This document shows, piece by piece, positions 46,463-57,509 of a DNA stretch of 64,000 nt. The stretch spans positions 868,001-932,000 of the forward strand of contig NZ_JAHDTI010000001.1 in assembly GCF_018531495.1 (NCBI RefSeq), in the 5' to 3' direction. The stretch is from Nonomuraea sediminis (GTDB lineage: Bacteria; Actinomycetota; Actinomycetes; Streptosporangiales; Streptosporangiaceae). Within the stretch, counting starts at the first letter, position 1; the number at the start of each line of letters is the position of its first letter. Position numbers and translations under genes: made by a program. The notes under the pieces were generated by a model that worked only from the letters and a program-made list of their open reading frames with translations, did not search any database and was not told the origin of the DNA.

Positions 46463-47151
46463 TCGCGTGGGGGACGGAGGATGTAGCCGACGCCGCGGAG
46501 CGTGTGGAGGATGCGGGCATCCTCGGTGTCGATCTTGCGGCGCAGGTAGGACACGTACGATTCGACTAGTCCGACGTCCGTCCGGTCGTCCGCGTTCCAC
46601 ACATGGTCGAGGATCTGCGTTTTGGACAGCACCCGGCCCGCGTTGAGCATGAAGTAGTGCAGCAGGCGGAACTCCGTGGGCGACAGCCTGACCTGCGTCC
46701 CGGCCCGCCAGACTTCGTGGGTCTCCTCGTCGAGCTCCAGGTCGGCCAGGCGGAGCCGGTTGGGCGGCGGCGCGCCGCGGCGGGTCCTGCGGAGCACGGC
46801 GCGGATCCTGGCGATGACCTCCTCCAGGCTGAACGGCTTGGTCACGTAGTCCTCGCCGAGCCCGAGCCCGGCGATGCGGTCCTCGGGCGTGTCCTTGGCG
46901 GTCACGAAGAGCACGGGCACGCGACGCCCGCCCGAGCGGAGCCGTCCCGCCACCGCCAGGCCGTCCAGGTCGGGCAGCATCACGTCGAGCATGACCAGGT
47001 CGGGCGCGCTCTGCTCGGCCACCCGCAGCGCCTGCCTGCCGTCGGCGGCCGTCAGCACCTCGAACCCGGCCATGCGCAGGCTCGCGGAGAACAGCTCCCT
47101 GATGTTGGGCTCGTCGTCCACGACCAGCAGCCTGGCCTCAGGTACGGTCAC
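46459..47151 (-). CDS. OmpR/PhoB-family response regulator
   Basis: 230 residues from GTG 47151, overlapping the preceding stop. Receiver with DDE (12-14), Asp56 (VMLDVMLPDLDG), and Lys (DYVTKPFSLEEV); C-terminal winged helix (VRLSPTEFRLLHYFMLNAGRVLSKTQILDHVW). Controls, by inference, the co-directional MacAB-like genes upstream. The longer frame to 47745 is an artefact. Confidence 0.93.
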   Translation of the reverse strand: MTVPEARLLVVDDEPNIRELFSASLRMAGFEVLTAADGRQALRVAEQSAPDLVMLDVMLPDLDGLAVAGRLRSGGRRVPVLFVTAKDTPEDRIAGLGLGEDYVTKPFSLEEVIARIRAVLRRTRRGAPPPNRLRLADLELDEETHEVWRAGTQVRLSPTEFRLLHYFMLNAGRVLSKTQILDHVWNADDRTDVGLVESYVSYLRRKIDTEDARILHTLRGVGYILRPPRE

Positions 47152-47633
47152 CTCCCGCCTCCCCCCTGGCTGATGGACACGGCCGAGACGGACCCATCGG
47201 CCGCCTTCTGCCCGCGGACCACGATCGTGCCGCCGGTCTTCAGGTCGGACAGCTTGCCGGGCCGGGCGATCTCGACCGTGGTCGCGCCGGTGGTGGTGAC
47301 CTTGACCGTGGAGCCGTCCATGGTCCTCAGGTATACCTGTTCGCCGGATATCTTCTCGACCGTTCCCACAGTGGCCCCGCCGAAGCCCTGCCGCCCGCCG
47401 AAGGACTGCCCACCAGGAGACTGCCCGCCGTACCCGGAAAAGCCGGAAAAGCCGGAACGCTGACCAGAGGGCAGAGCGGACGAGCCGAAAGCCTTCTGCG
47501 CCTGGATCCCGATCAGCACCCCGGCCACCAGCACCACCGCCGCGGCCAGGGCGAGCGTCAGCCTGGACGGCCCGCGGCGCGGCGGCGCGACGGGCAGGTC
47601 GTCGGGGAAGGGCGAGGCGTCCAGCTGAGCCAT
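47148..47633 (-). CDS. Membrane-anchored DUF5666-like protein
   Basis: 161 residues. Cytoplasmic Pro-rich N-terminus, one membrane helix (LTLALAAAVVLVAGVLIGI), a Gly/Ser/Phe/Gln-rich linker (FSGFSGYGGQ) and a small beta domain (VGTVEKISGEQVYLRTMDGSTVKVTTTGATTVEI). Resembles DUF5666 beta-barrel domains often found with two-component and export genes. It may sit near the export complex outside the membrane. Confidence 0.75.
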   Translation of the reverse strand: MAQLDASPFPDDLPVAPPRRGPSRLTLALAAAVVLVAGVLIGIQAQKAFGSSALPSGQRSGFSGFSGYGGQSPGGQSFGGRQGFGGATVGTVEKISGEQVYLRTMDGSTVKVTTTGATTVEIARPGKLSDLKTGGTIVVRGQKAADGSVSAVSISQGGGGR

Positions 47634-47644
47634 GAAAACTCTCC

Positions 47645-49604
<1,960 letters not shown>

Positions 49605-49608
<4 letters not shown>

Positions 49609-50696
49609 CGGCCGCCTCCCGGGCCGGGCCCGCCGCCGCCGGGGAAGAACCGGAACCCGTTGCCGCCGGTGGTCGAGGTGGCGGGCGGGACGAGCTGGTC
49701 GCCTTCCTGCACGCCGGACTTGATCTCGGTCAGCGACGTGCCCTTGACGCCCACCTCCACCGGGGTCCGCACCTGCTGGCCGCCCCGCAGCAGAGTGACC
49801 GTAGTCTGGCCGCCGGCGGTGGAGACCGCGGTGGAGGGGACTGCGATGACGTTCTCCGCCCTGCCTGTCTCCACCTCGACGGTGGCGGTCTGGCCGAGCC
49901 GTACCCGGGCGGGCACCTTGGTGAAGGAGATCGTCACCGGGTACTGGACGACGTTGTCGCTCGTGGCGGCCGTCGGGTCGATCTGGGTGATCTTTCCGGT
50001 GGCGGTGACGCCCGGCAGCGCGTCGAAGGTGACGGTGGCCTGTTCGCCGACCTTGAGCCCGGCCACGTCGGACTCGGTGAAGGAGCCGACGAGCTGCAGC
50101 TTGCCGGTGTCGGCCAGGTCGATGAAGCCACCGGAGGCCGTCTGCGTCGAAGCCTGAGCGGTCTGTCCTGACTGGCTGGACTGCGCGGATGAGGATCCGC
50201 CGACGCTGCCGTTGACCGCGGTGACCGTGCCGCTGAAGGGCGCCCGCAGCACCGTGCCCTGCACCGCGCGTTCGGCCTCCCGGTAGCCGTTGCGGGCCTT
50301 GACGTAGGCCGCGTGCAGCTGGGCGGTGGAGGTCCCGTCGTCCTGCGCGCTCTGGTAGGAGGCCTGGGCCGCCGACAGGCTGTCCCTGGCCGCGTCGTCG
50401 TCCACCTTGGCCAGGATGTCGCCCTTGGACACGGTGTCCCCGGCCTTGACGTAGATCTTCTCGACGGTGCCCGAGGTGGCGAAGTTCAGCGAGCGGCTGC
50501 GGGAGCTCTCGATCGCGCCCGAGGCCGACACTGCGGCCACGACCGCGCCGCGGGTGGCGGTCACGGTTCGCACGCTCGTCCGGCCGGCCGCGCCTCCCGT
50601 GCCGAGCTGGGCGTAGGCGAGCGCGAGGCCGCCCAGCAGGAGCACGCCGAGCGCCCCGTTGGTCATCAGCGCTCTGCGCCTGGTCGACACCTTCAC
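49605..50696 (-). CDS. MacA-like periplasmic adaptor protein
   Basis: 363 residues from GTG 50696. One N-terminal membrane helix (ALGVLLLGGLALAYAQL), biotinyl-lipoyl halves (SGTVEKIYVKAGDTVSKGDILAKVDD and LRAPFSGTVTAVN), a short helical hairpin, a Ser/Gln-rich insert (SSSAQSSQSGQTAQ), beta-barrel (TESDVAGLKVGEQATVTF) and a Gly/Pro-rich tail. It links the ABC pump to the outside. Overlaps the ATPase gene (ATGA). Confidence 0.9.
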
Positions 50697-50748
50697 AGCC
50701 GGTGACCCTGGCACACCAGACTGGTGCGCAGCCGGGAGTCGGCTGAAG

Positions 50749-50808
50749 GTTCGCTGACAGCCCCGCCCGCCCCCGGCCGCCCACAGGTAACTCTGAGTTC
50801 GCTCGCAG
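50749..50808. promoter_or_regulatory. Divergent promoter region with a 12-base direct repeat
   Basis: GTTCGCTGACAG (50749-50760) and GTTCGCTCGCAG (50797-50808) differ at two positions and start 48 bases apart in the 147-base gap between two divergent adaptor genes. Direct repeats like this are typical OmpR-family targets; the local regulator is a candidate. Confidence 0.4.
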
Positions 50809-50843
50809 CCCGCCTCGATCCCTGCCCGGCATGCTGGTCGCCC

Positions 50844-52166
50844 ATGAAGCTGATTACGGGCGGGCTCGCGCTGGCGGTCCTGGCGGCCGGGTCGGGCCTG
50901 GCGTTCGCGATGCGTGACGACTCGCCGCCGCCCGTCCAGGTACGGCTGGCCACCGCGCAGCGCGGCACGGTCACCTCCACGGTCACCGCCGCGGGGAACA
51001 CGGCCGACGGTTCCCGCCGCGACCTGGCCTTCGGCACGCCCGGCACGGTCACCAAGGTCTACGTCAAGGTGGGCGCGCACGTGCGCAAGGGCCAGGTGCT
51101 CGCCCGCACCGACAGCCGCGCCGCCCGCGAGTCCTACACGGCCGCGGAGGCCGACGTCAGCGCCGCCCGTGAGGCGCTCGACAACGCCTGCTCCAGTACG
51201 GCGGGCGGCGCCCTCGGCCCCTCCTCCCCGCCCCAGACAGAGCACCCGACGCAGCCCCCGACCCTGGCTCCCACCGACGAGCCGGAGCCGCAACCCACGG
51301 TCACCGTCACCGTGACCGCCACGGAAACCGTCACCGTCACGGCCACCCCGAAGCCGTCCGCGACGGGAAGGCCCACGCCGACGGGGAAGCCCACCCCCAA
51401 GCCCTCAGGAACGGCGAAGCCGGCCGTCCGTCCCTCAGGCAAGCCGTCCACCCGCCCGTCAGGCAAGCCGAGCGCCCGCCCGTCAGGGCAGCAACCCACC
51501 GGATGCGCGAAGGGCGCCCTCACGCCGGACCAGGCCCAGGCCAACCTCGACCGCGCCGAGTCCGCCCGGGAGCAGGCCGCCGACCAGGTGCGCGGCGCCA
51601 AGATCGTGGCCCCCGCGTCAGGCACCGTCCTGTCGCTGGCCGCAGGGGCGGGCGACGCCTCGGGCAGCGGCACCTTCGTCAGCCTCGGCGACCTCAACGA
51701 ACTCCAGGTCGAGGCCATGGTCACCGAGTCGGACGTGAACCGGCTCAAGCTCGGCCAGCACGCCCAGGTCACCCTGGCCACCAGCCCGTCGGACGCCCGT
51801 CGCGCCACGGTCACCCGCATCGCGCCGACGGCCACGGTCTCCGACCAGCTCGTCCGCTACTCGGTGACGCTCTCCTTCGACGCGCCGCCGAAGGGCCTGA
51901 TGCTGGGCCAGACGGCCGCGGTGTCGATCACCACGGGCACCGCCGAGGACGCGGTCTACGTCCCCGCCCAGGCGGTCCACCCTCGCCAGGACGGCAGCTC
52001 GGAGGTCACCGTGCGGGCCGCGGGGCGGGACACGGCCAGGGCGGTGCGCACCGGGGTCCGCTCGGACCAGTACGTGCAGATCACCGACGGGCTCGCCGAC
52101 GGCGACCAGGTGGTGCTGCGGAGCGGCACGTCAGGGGAGTTCCCCGACGGCTCCTGGCCGGATTGA
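50844..52166 (+). CDS. HlyD-type adaptor with a long low-complexity insert
   Basis: 440 residues from ATG 50844. Signal or anchor helix (LITGGLALAVLAAGSGLAFA), first lipoyl half (TPGTVTKVYVKVGAHVRKGQVLARTDS), first hairpin helix, then instead of the usual hairpin tip an insert of about 110 residues made of Thr/Val repeats (TVTVTVTATETVTVTATP) and RPSGKPS-type repeats. Cys flank it (ALDNACSS and PTGCAKG). Then the return helix, second lipoyl half and beta-barrel. It is divergent from the MacA-like gene but has no pump gene of its own, so it may share that pump. Confidence 0.88.
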   Translation: MKLITGGLALAVLAAGSGLAFAMRDDSPPPVQVRLATAQRGTVTSTVTAAGNTADGSRRDLAFGTPGTVTKVYVKVGAHVRKGQVLARTDSRAARESYTAAEADVSAAREALDNACSSTAGGALGPSSPPQTEHPTQPPTLAPTDEPEPQPTVTVTVTATETVTVTATPKPSATGRPTPTGKPTPKPSGTAKPAVRPSGKPSTRPSGKPSARPSGQQPTGCAKGALTPDQAQANLDRAESAREQAADQVRGAKIVAPASGTVLSLAAGAGDASGSGTFVSLGDLNELQVEAMVTESDVNRLKLGQHAQVTLATSPSDARRATVTRIAPTATVSDQLVRYSVTLSFDAPPKGLMLGQTAAVSITTGTAEDAVYVPAQAVHPRQDGSSEVTVRAAGRDTARAVRTGVRSDQYVQITDGLADGDQVVLRSGTSGEFPDGSWPD

Positions 52167-52196
52167 GCGGATCTTCAGCGACTTCACAGGCGGCTC

Positions 52197-53687
52197 TCAG
52201 GCTTGCTCGGCCGGGATCACGACGGTCCTGGCGGTCTTGGCGGGCGCGCCGCGGCGCGAGATGTAGTCCAGGGTCCTGAAGTCCACGGAGATCTCGGACG
52301 CGGTGAGCCTGCCGTACAGGTAGCCGCGCCGCTGGTCGATGAAGGAGATGTGCGGGTTCTCCGCCAGCGCCTCGGCGATCCACGTCTTGTCCCGGTAGCC
52401 GTCGCCGTCGCTGGCGATGGAGGTGGTGACCAGTTCCTTGGCCACGACGGGCGAGTCGGGGTCGTCGAAGTCGGTCTTCAGGTCGGCCAGGTGGTGCATG
52501 TGCGCGTCGCCGGTCAGCACGACCGGGTTGGAGGTGGCCGCCAGGTGCCCGAGCACCCTGGTCCGCTCGGCGGCGTAGCCGTCCCACGAGTCGAGGTTGA
52601 CCTCGCGGCCCGGCCCCACCTTGTAGTCGCGCTGCGCCATGAGGATCTGCTGGCCGAGCAGGTTCCACCGGGCGTCGGAGCCGCGCAGCCCCTCCTCCAG
52701 CCAGCGCCACTGGTCGGCGCCGAGCAGCGTCCGCCTGGCTGACAGCCGGTCGTCGCAGCCGGCCCGCACGCCGTCCATGCAGGCCTGGTCGTCGCGGAAC
52801 TGCCGGGTGTCGAGCAGGTGGAAGCGCGCCAGCGTCCCCCACGAGATCCGCCTGTTCACCCTGAGCACCGCCCCCTGCAGCGCGGTACGGCGCAGCGGCA
52901 TGTTCTCGTAGTAGGCGCGGAACGCCTCGGCCCTGCGCCGCTTGAAGTCGGGGGCGAAGGTGCTGGAGATGCCGCTCGCCCAGTTGTTCTCCACCTCGTG
53001 GTCGTCGAAGACGACCACCCAGGGCGCGACCGCGTGGGCGTGCTGCAGGTCGTGGTCGCTCTTGTACTGCGCGTGCCGCAGCCGGTAGTCGGCCAGCGTC
53101 GCGCACTTGCCCGGCGTGTGGGTGCGCACCCGCCCGGCCAGCGCCGTGTAGCCGCTCGGCCCGTACTCGTACATGTAGTCGCCGAGGAAGACGACCAGGT
53201 CGGGCTCCTGCTCGGCCAGGCGCCGGTAGGCGGTGTAGTAGCCGTGCTCGTAGTGCGCGCACGCCGCCACGGCGAACGCCAGCGGCGAGGCCCCGCTCGG
53301 CGCGGTCCTGGTACGGGCGGCGGGCGAGAGCCGTCCTTCGGTCTTGAAGCGGTAGAAGTAGTCGCGCCCCGGCTGGAGCCCCGCCACCTCGACGTGCACG
53401 CTGTGCGCGTCGGCCGCCCTGGCGGTGGCCGTGCCGGACTTGACGATCGTGGCGAAGCGCTCGTCGGCGGCGACCTGCCAGTCGACGTCGAGGTCGCGCC
53501 CGGGCATGCCGCCGCGGCCGTCGCCGGCCAGCGGCTGGAGGGCCAGGCGGGTCCACAGCACGAACCCGTCGGTGGACGGGTCGCCCGAGGCGACGCCGAG
53601 CGTGAACGGGTCCGCGCTCAGCGCCCTGGTCTTGGGGGTCGGCAGGAGGAGAAGGGACGCGGCTGCGAGGAAGGATCTGCGGTCCAC
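52197..53687 (-). CDS. PhoD-type alkaline phosphatase/phosphodiesterase, Tat-exported
   Basis: 496 residues. Tat signal MDRRSFLAAASLLLL, then the N-terminal PhoD beta domain (FTLGVASGDPSTDGFVLWTRL) and the metallophosphatase core: LGDYMYEYG, DDHEVENNW, LTGDAHMHHL. Ca/Fe-dependent phosphomonoesterase or diesterase used to scavenge phosphate; secreted folded. No PHO box was identified by eye. Confidence 0.93.
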   Translation of the reverse strand: MDRRSFLAAASLLLLPTPKTRALSADPFTLGVASGDPSTDGFVLWTRLALQPLAGDGRGGMPGRDLDVDWQVAADERFATIVKSGTATARAADAHSVHVEVAGLQPGRDYFYRFKTEGRLSPAARTRTAPSGASPLAFAVAACAHYEHGYYTAYRRLAEQEPDLVVFLGDYMYEYGPSGYTALAGRVRTHTPGKCATLADYRLRHAQYKSDHDLQHAHAVAPWVVVFDDHEVENNWASGISSTFAPDFKRRRAEAFRAYYENMPLRRTALQGAVLRVNRRISWGTLARFHLLDTRQFRDDQACMDGVRAGCDDRLSARRTLLGADQWRWLEEGLRGSDARWNLLGQQILMAQRDYKVGPGREVNLDSWDGYAAERTRVLGHLAATSNPVVLTGDAHMHHLADLKTDFDDPDSPVVAKELVTTSIASDGDGYRDKTWIAEALAENPHISFIDQRRGYLYGRLTASEISVDFRTLDYISRRGAPAKTARTVVIPAEQA

Positions 53688-53771
53688 GCTCCAGGTATGT
53701 CCGTCTCCGCTGACACGGCCATGACCCCTGAGTCAAAGGTGGATGAACAACGCCAGTCGGGTCATCTGACG

Positions 53772-55496
53772 TCAGTCGTCCTGCTGCTCGATCCACTCCC
53801 TCGCCACGCGCTCGTCCTCGGCCAGCTCCTCGAGATCCCCGGCGGCCGCGTCGCCCGCGGCGGCCAGCGCGGCTCTGGCCCGGTCGTAGGCCGCCATGAT
53901 CTCCTGGCTGTCGTCGGTCGCGTAATAGACCGACTTGGCGTGCCTGGCCAGCGCCCGCCCGGCGGCGAGCGGGTCGCCCTCGGCGTCGAACAGCCGCGCG
54001 GCGCGGTCGAAGGCCTCGGCCGCCTCCTGGTCGCGGTCCAGGTCGCTGAGCAGCTCGGCCGCCTCGAGCAGGTCGGCGCCCCGCGCCAGCCCGGTGTAGG
54101 CGGCGACGGCGCCGTCGTGGTCGCCGAGCTCGCGCAGCGCCCGCGCCAGAGTACGGCGGGCCCTGGCGACCGCGTCGGTCTCGGAGGCGTCGAGCAGCGC
54201 CAGCGCCTCCTCGGCGGTCTCGGCCGCCTCGTGCTCGCGCCCGTCGTCCAGGTAGGCCTGGCAGAGGTCGGCCCTGGCCAGGGCGGCCTTGCGCAGGTCT
54301 CCCCTGGCCGTGAACCCGGCCACGGCGTCGGCCAGGTCGTCCACGCCGCCGGCCCGTCGCCAGCTGGCGTCGGGGTCGCCGCCAGGGTCGCGGCGGGCGT
54401 GCGGCACCAGCGGCAGGTACTCCACCAGCGGCTCGGCGGCCAGCGTCCGCTCCAGCCTGGCGGTGTTCACGGTGCCGCCGTTGCGGGCGTCGAACCTGGC
54501 GGCGATCGCGCGCGCCCCGGCCTCCAGCTCGGCGCGCAGCTCCCGCACGGGCACGTCGCGCTCGGCCCGCCGTACGGTCAGGTCCGCGTAGCCCGTCTCC
54601 TCCAGGCGGCGCAGCACCAGCGCGGCGCCCGACATGAAGCGCCGCGCCGCCGCCGGCGAGGGCGCGCGCTCGAGCAGCGGCAGCTCGCGCCGCAGGATCT
54701 CCAGGCCGCGCGCGTGGTTGCCGGTCAGCGCGAGGAACTCCAGATGGTCGCCGAAGTCGTCGAGGTAGCCGGGCTTGCCCTGCACGATCCGGTAGGCCCT
54801 GCGGTGCGCGGCCGCGGCCTCCTCCAGGCGGCCCGCGCGGACGTAGGGCAGGAGCAGCGTGCACAGCACGCCCTGCGGCTGGGAGCTGCAGGTGATCTCC
54901 CCCGCCAGGACGGGCCCCGCGGCTTCGACGGCCTCGGCGTCCCTGCCCAGGCCCGACAGCACGTACGCGCGCCCGCTCAGGTCGCACGCCTCGCAGTCGG
55001 ACAGGTCGTCGCGCGGCGTCGTCTCCCAGCGGCGCAGCCACGCCCGGGTCTCGTCCTCCTCGCCCAGGTGCCAGGCGATCAGGCAGCGCTGGGCGTGCAC
55101 GGCGTGCAGGGTGCCGCCCGCGATCCGGTAGCGGCGTTCCATGTCGTCGAGCGCGTCCATGGCGCGTGACAGCGGGATCTCGGGGAACTTCCGCATGTCG
55201 TTCATGATCCACTTGAACTGCCAGAGCAGCCGCCAGGCCTGCCACTCGCCGAACGAGCCGGGATTCGCGTCGTAGGCGGCCACGTTGCGCGAGAACGTGG
55301 CGAACGACTTGGCCGGCTCACCGCCGTGCTGGTAGGCGGCCGTCAGGTCGAACCTCGCCTCGACGATCAGCTCGGCGTCGCGCCCGGCCTCCGCATCCTT
55401 CAGCGCCCGCTCCACCAGGATCGTCCTGGCCTCGCCGTACGGCATGCCGCCCGCCCGCGCGAGCAGCGCCTTGACGTCCTCAGCCACGCTCCTCAC
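53772..55496 (-). CDS. TPR-repeat protein partnered with HSP90
   Basis: 574 residues, almost entirely helical with degenerate tetratricopeptide repeats (for example DAELIVEARFDLTAAYQHGGEPAKSFATF; AALARADLCQAYLDDGREHEAAETAEEAL; RRTLARALRELGDHDGAVAAYTGLA). No membrane segment, no catalytic motif. Start GTG 55496 overlaps the HSP90 gene by 17 bases. In eukaryotes TPR proteins are co-chaperones of HSP90; here the coupling suggests a bacterial counterpart. Inference only. Confidence 0.85.
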   Translation of the reverse strand: MRSVAEDVKALLARAGGMPYGEARTILVERALKDAEAGRDAELIVEARFDLTAAYQHGGEPAKSFATFSRNVAAYDANPGSFGEWQAWRLLWQFKWIMNDMRKFPEIPLSRAMDALDDMERRYRIAGGTLHAVHAQRCLIAWHLGEEDETRAWLRRWETTPRDDLSDCEACDLSGRAYVLSGLGRDAEAVEAAGPVLAGEITCSSQPQGVLCTLLLPYVRAGRLEEAAAAHRRAYRIVQGKPGYLDDFGDHLEFLALTGNHARGLEILRRELPLLERAPSPAAARRFMSGAALVLRRLEETGYADLTVRRAERDVPVRELRAELEAGARAIAARFDARNGGTVNTARLERTLAAEPLVEYLPLVPHARRDPGGDPDASWRRAGGVDDLADAVAGFTARGDLRKAALARADLCQAYLDDGREHEAAETAEEALALLDASETDAVARARRTLARALRELGDHDGAVAAYTGLARGADLLEAAELLSDLDRDQEAAEAFDRAARLFDAEGDPLAAGRALARHAKSVYYATDDSQEIMAAYDRARAALAAAGDAAAGDLEELAEDERVAREWIEQQDD

Positions 55497-57267
55497 CCCC
55501 GACGGCCCAGTCGAGCAGGCCCAGGAAGGACCTGTTGAGCGCCGCGGAGTCGGCGGGACGCAGCGGATGATGCCCGTGCAGCAGCGCCATCCCGTACAGC
55601 GCCTGCACGGCCGTGGCGGCCAGCGACAGTTCCGGCAGTCCTGTGACCCGGCGAACCAGCGGGTTGCGGTGGTTCAGCACCAGGCGGGGCCGGTCGGCGG
55701 CCATCGTGCGCTCGAGCGCGCCGAGCACGTCGGCCCACAGCTCGTCGCCGGCGTCCCTGGCCTCGCGCAGCTCCGCGTGGTGCTCGGCGGCACGGCTGGT
55801 CAGGTAGAGGGCGGGCAGCGAGGCGGGATCGAAGTCGCGCAGCACGACCTCGCACCCGAGCGGGTCGAGCGCCTTGGCCGCCGCCTCGAGGAACGGCCGG
55901 GCGGCCAGCTCCTCGCGCGGGTCCACCGGGCCCAGGTGGGTGGCCAGGTCGGCCGGGTCGAGGGGTTCGAGCCGGGCGTCGGGGTCGATCCTGGCCAGGC
56001 GCTGGAGGATCTCGCTGTCGTAGACGTAGCCGCCGTTGACCAGGCCGACGCCCTGCGCGCCCGACACTGCGGCGAGCTGGCGGAACTCGTCGACGCTCGC
56101 GGTGTAGCGGCCGCCGGGGTGGCGGGTGCGGAACTGGGCCAGCGTCATCGGGCCCGCGCTGGTCTCGAACTCCAGCCAGCGGTCCACCAGCCTGAGCATG
56201 TCGTCGTCGTGCAGGGCCAGCGCCTTGACGCCCAGGTGGTGCAGGCGCAGGAAGTCGCGCAGGCCGTCGGGGTCGGTCTCGGCCAGCCGTACCAGCCACA
56301 GCCGCAGCGCGCGGCCCAGCTCCTCGCGGGTGTGGTCGAGCAGGTCGTCCTCGTAGAGCGCCTCGCGGCTGGCGGTGGGGCGCAGCTCGGCGGCGTCGAC
56401 CACGCAGCGGGCGAAGAACGCCCAGTCGGGCAGCAGCCCGTCGGCTCGCTCGGTGAGCAGCATGCGCTTGAGGTAGACGCGGTGGGCGCCGCGCACGGCC
56501 GGGTTGGCGGGGCTCGGCAGGATGAACGCGACGCCCGTCAGGCCCGCCTCCTTGACGTGGAGGTCCACCAGGTCGAGCGGGCGGAAGCCGAACAGCCGCT
56601 CGCCGTGGTCGAGCAGGGCGTCCCGCCTGGCGTCGGGCGTGGCGTGCCGCTCCGCCCACGGCAGCGCCTCCAGGGTGGTGCGGCGGCCGTTCACCGTGAC
56701 GTCGATGGGCAGCAGGGAGCCGTACAGCTCGGCCAACTCGGTGACCGTCCGCGCGGTCACCCACTCGCCGGCGTCCTGCCTGGCCCGCAGGGTGACCGTG
56801 GTGCCCGGCTCGTCGCGCTCTGTCTTTGTGACCTGGTAGCGGCCATCGGAGCGGCCGGTCCACAGGACGGCGGGGCCGCCCTTGGCCGAGCGGGTCTCCA
56901 CCTGGATCTCGTCGGCCACCAGGAATCCGGACAGCAGGCCGATGCCGAACTGGCCGAGGAACTCGTGCCGGGCGAAACCGAGCTCGTCGCGCTTGGAGGA
57001 GCGCCCGATCGTGGCCAGCAGCGTGTGCACCTCGTCCTCGGTCAGGCCGATCCCGGTGTCGCGCACCTCGACCTCGCCGTCGCCGACGCGGATCTGCACC
57101 CTGGCCTCGGCGCCGGGCTCCTCAGCACGTCTGGCCGTGATCGCGTCGGCCGCGTTCTGCAGGAGTTCTCGGACGTAGACGCGGGGGCTCGAGTACAGGT
57201 GCCTGCTCAGCAGGTCTACGACGCCTCGTAGGTCGACTTGGAACGCATTCTCCACCCGCGTCACCAT
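55480..57267 (-). CDS. HSP90-family chaperone (HtpG-like)
   Basis: 595 residues. GHKL ATPase with Glu34 and Asn38 (YVRELLQNAADAI), Asp70 in RDTGIGLT, the lid and GQFGIGLLSGF (105-115). The middle domain has the catalytic Arg region (ASREALYEDD). The C-terminal dimerisation domain looks short and divergent from E. coli HtpG, and there is no MEEVD tail. ATG 57267 is followed by GTG, with no ribosome site; TATGTG upstream suggests a leaderless start. It is not a plain HtpG; it belongs to an actinobacterial side group found with a TPR gene. Confidence 0.88.
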   Translation of the reverse strand: MVTRVENAFQVDLRGVVDLLSRHLYSSPRVYVRELLQNAADAITARRAEEPGAEARVQIRVGDGEVEVRDTGIGLTEDEVHTLLATIGRSSKRDELGFARHEFLGQFGIGLLSGFLVADEIQVETRSAKGGPAVLWTGRSDGRYQVTKTERDEPGTTVTLRARQDAGEWVTARTVTELAELYGSLLPIDVTVNGRRTTLEALPWAERHATPDARRDALLDHGERLFGFRPLDLVDLHVKEAGLTGVAFILPSPANPAVRGAHRVYLKRMLLTERADGLLPDWAFFARCVVDAAELRPTASREALYEDDLLDHTREELGRALRLWLVRLAETDPDGLRDFLRLHHLGVKALALHDDDMLRLVDRWLEFETSAGPMTLAQFRTRHPGGRYTASVDEFRQLAAVSGAQGVGLVNGGYVYDSEILQRLARIDPDARLEPLDPADLATHLGPVDPREELAARPFLEAAAKALDPLGCEVVLRDFDPASLPALYLTSRAAEHHAELREARDAGDELWADVLGALERTMAADRPRLVLNHRNPLVRRVTGLPELSLAATAVQALYGMALLHGHHPLRPADSAALNRSFLGLLDWAVGGEERG

Positions 57268-57305
57268 AAATCACATAACCGACACTCTGCCCCTGATTTC
57301 CCCGC

Positions 57306-57386
57306 ACCACGCCCTGCCCCGCCACCGTGCCACGCCCTGCCCTGGCTACCGTGCCACGCCCTCCCCTGGCCACCGTGCCACGCCTA
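57306..57386. repeat. 24-bp tandem repeat
   Basis: Units starting at 57324, 57348 and 57372 (the last partial) share ACCGTGCCACGCC followed by CTGCCCTGG or CTCCCCTGG, with a degenerate half unit before them. It lies between the HSP90 promoter and the dispersed repeat copy. Confidence 0.8.
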
Positions 57387-57415
57387 TCGGGCGCCGTAGC
57401 GGCGGGTGAGCATCC

Positions 57416-57489
57416 CCGACTCGCCAGTAGCGCCGGTCGCGGGCCCTCAGCCGGAGTACGGCGGGCGGCCGGTGGAGCGGCCCGCCGTA
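57416..57489 (+). repeat. Dispersed repeat, single-arm copy
   Basis: About 66 of 74 bases match the arms of the inverted repeat at 60799-60911 and 61189-61301 (shared core CGGCGGGCGGCCGGTGG). It sits just past the HAD gene stop. Shows that the arm sequence is a mobile or recombining repeat family. Confidence 0.75.
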
Positions 57490-57509
57490 CAAGCGCCTAA
57501 AAAGGAGGC

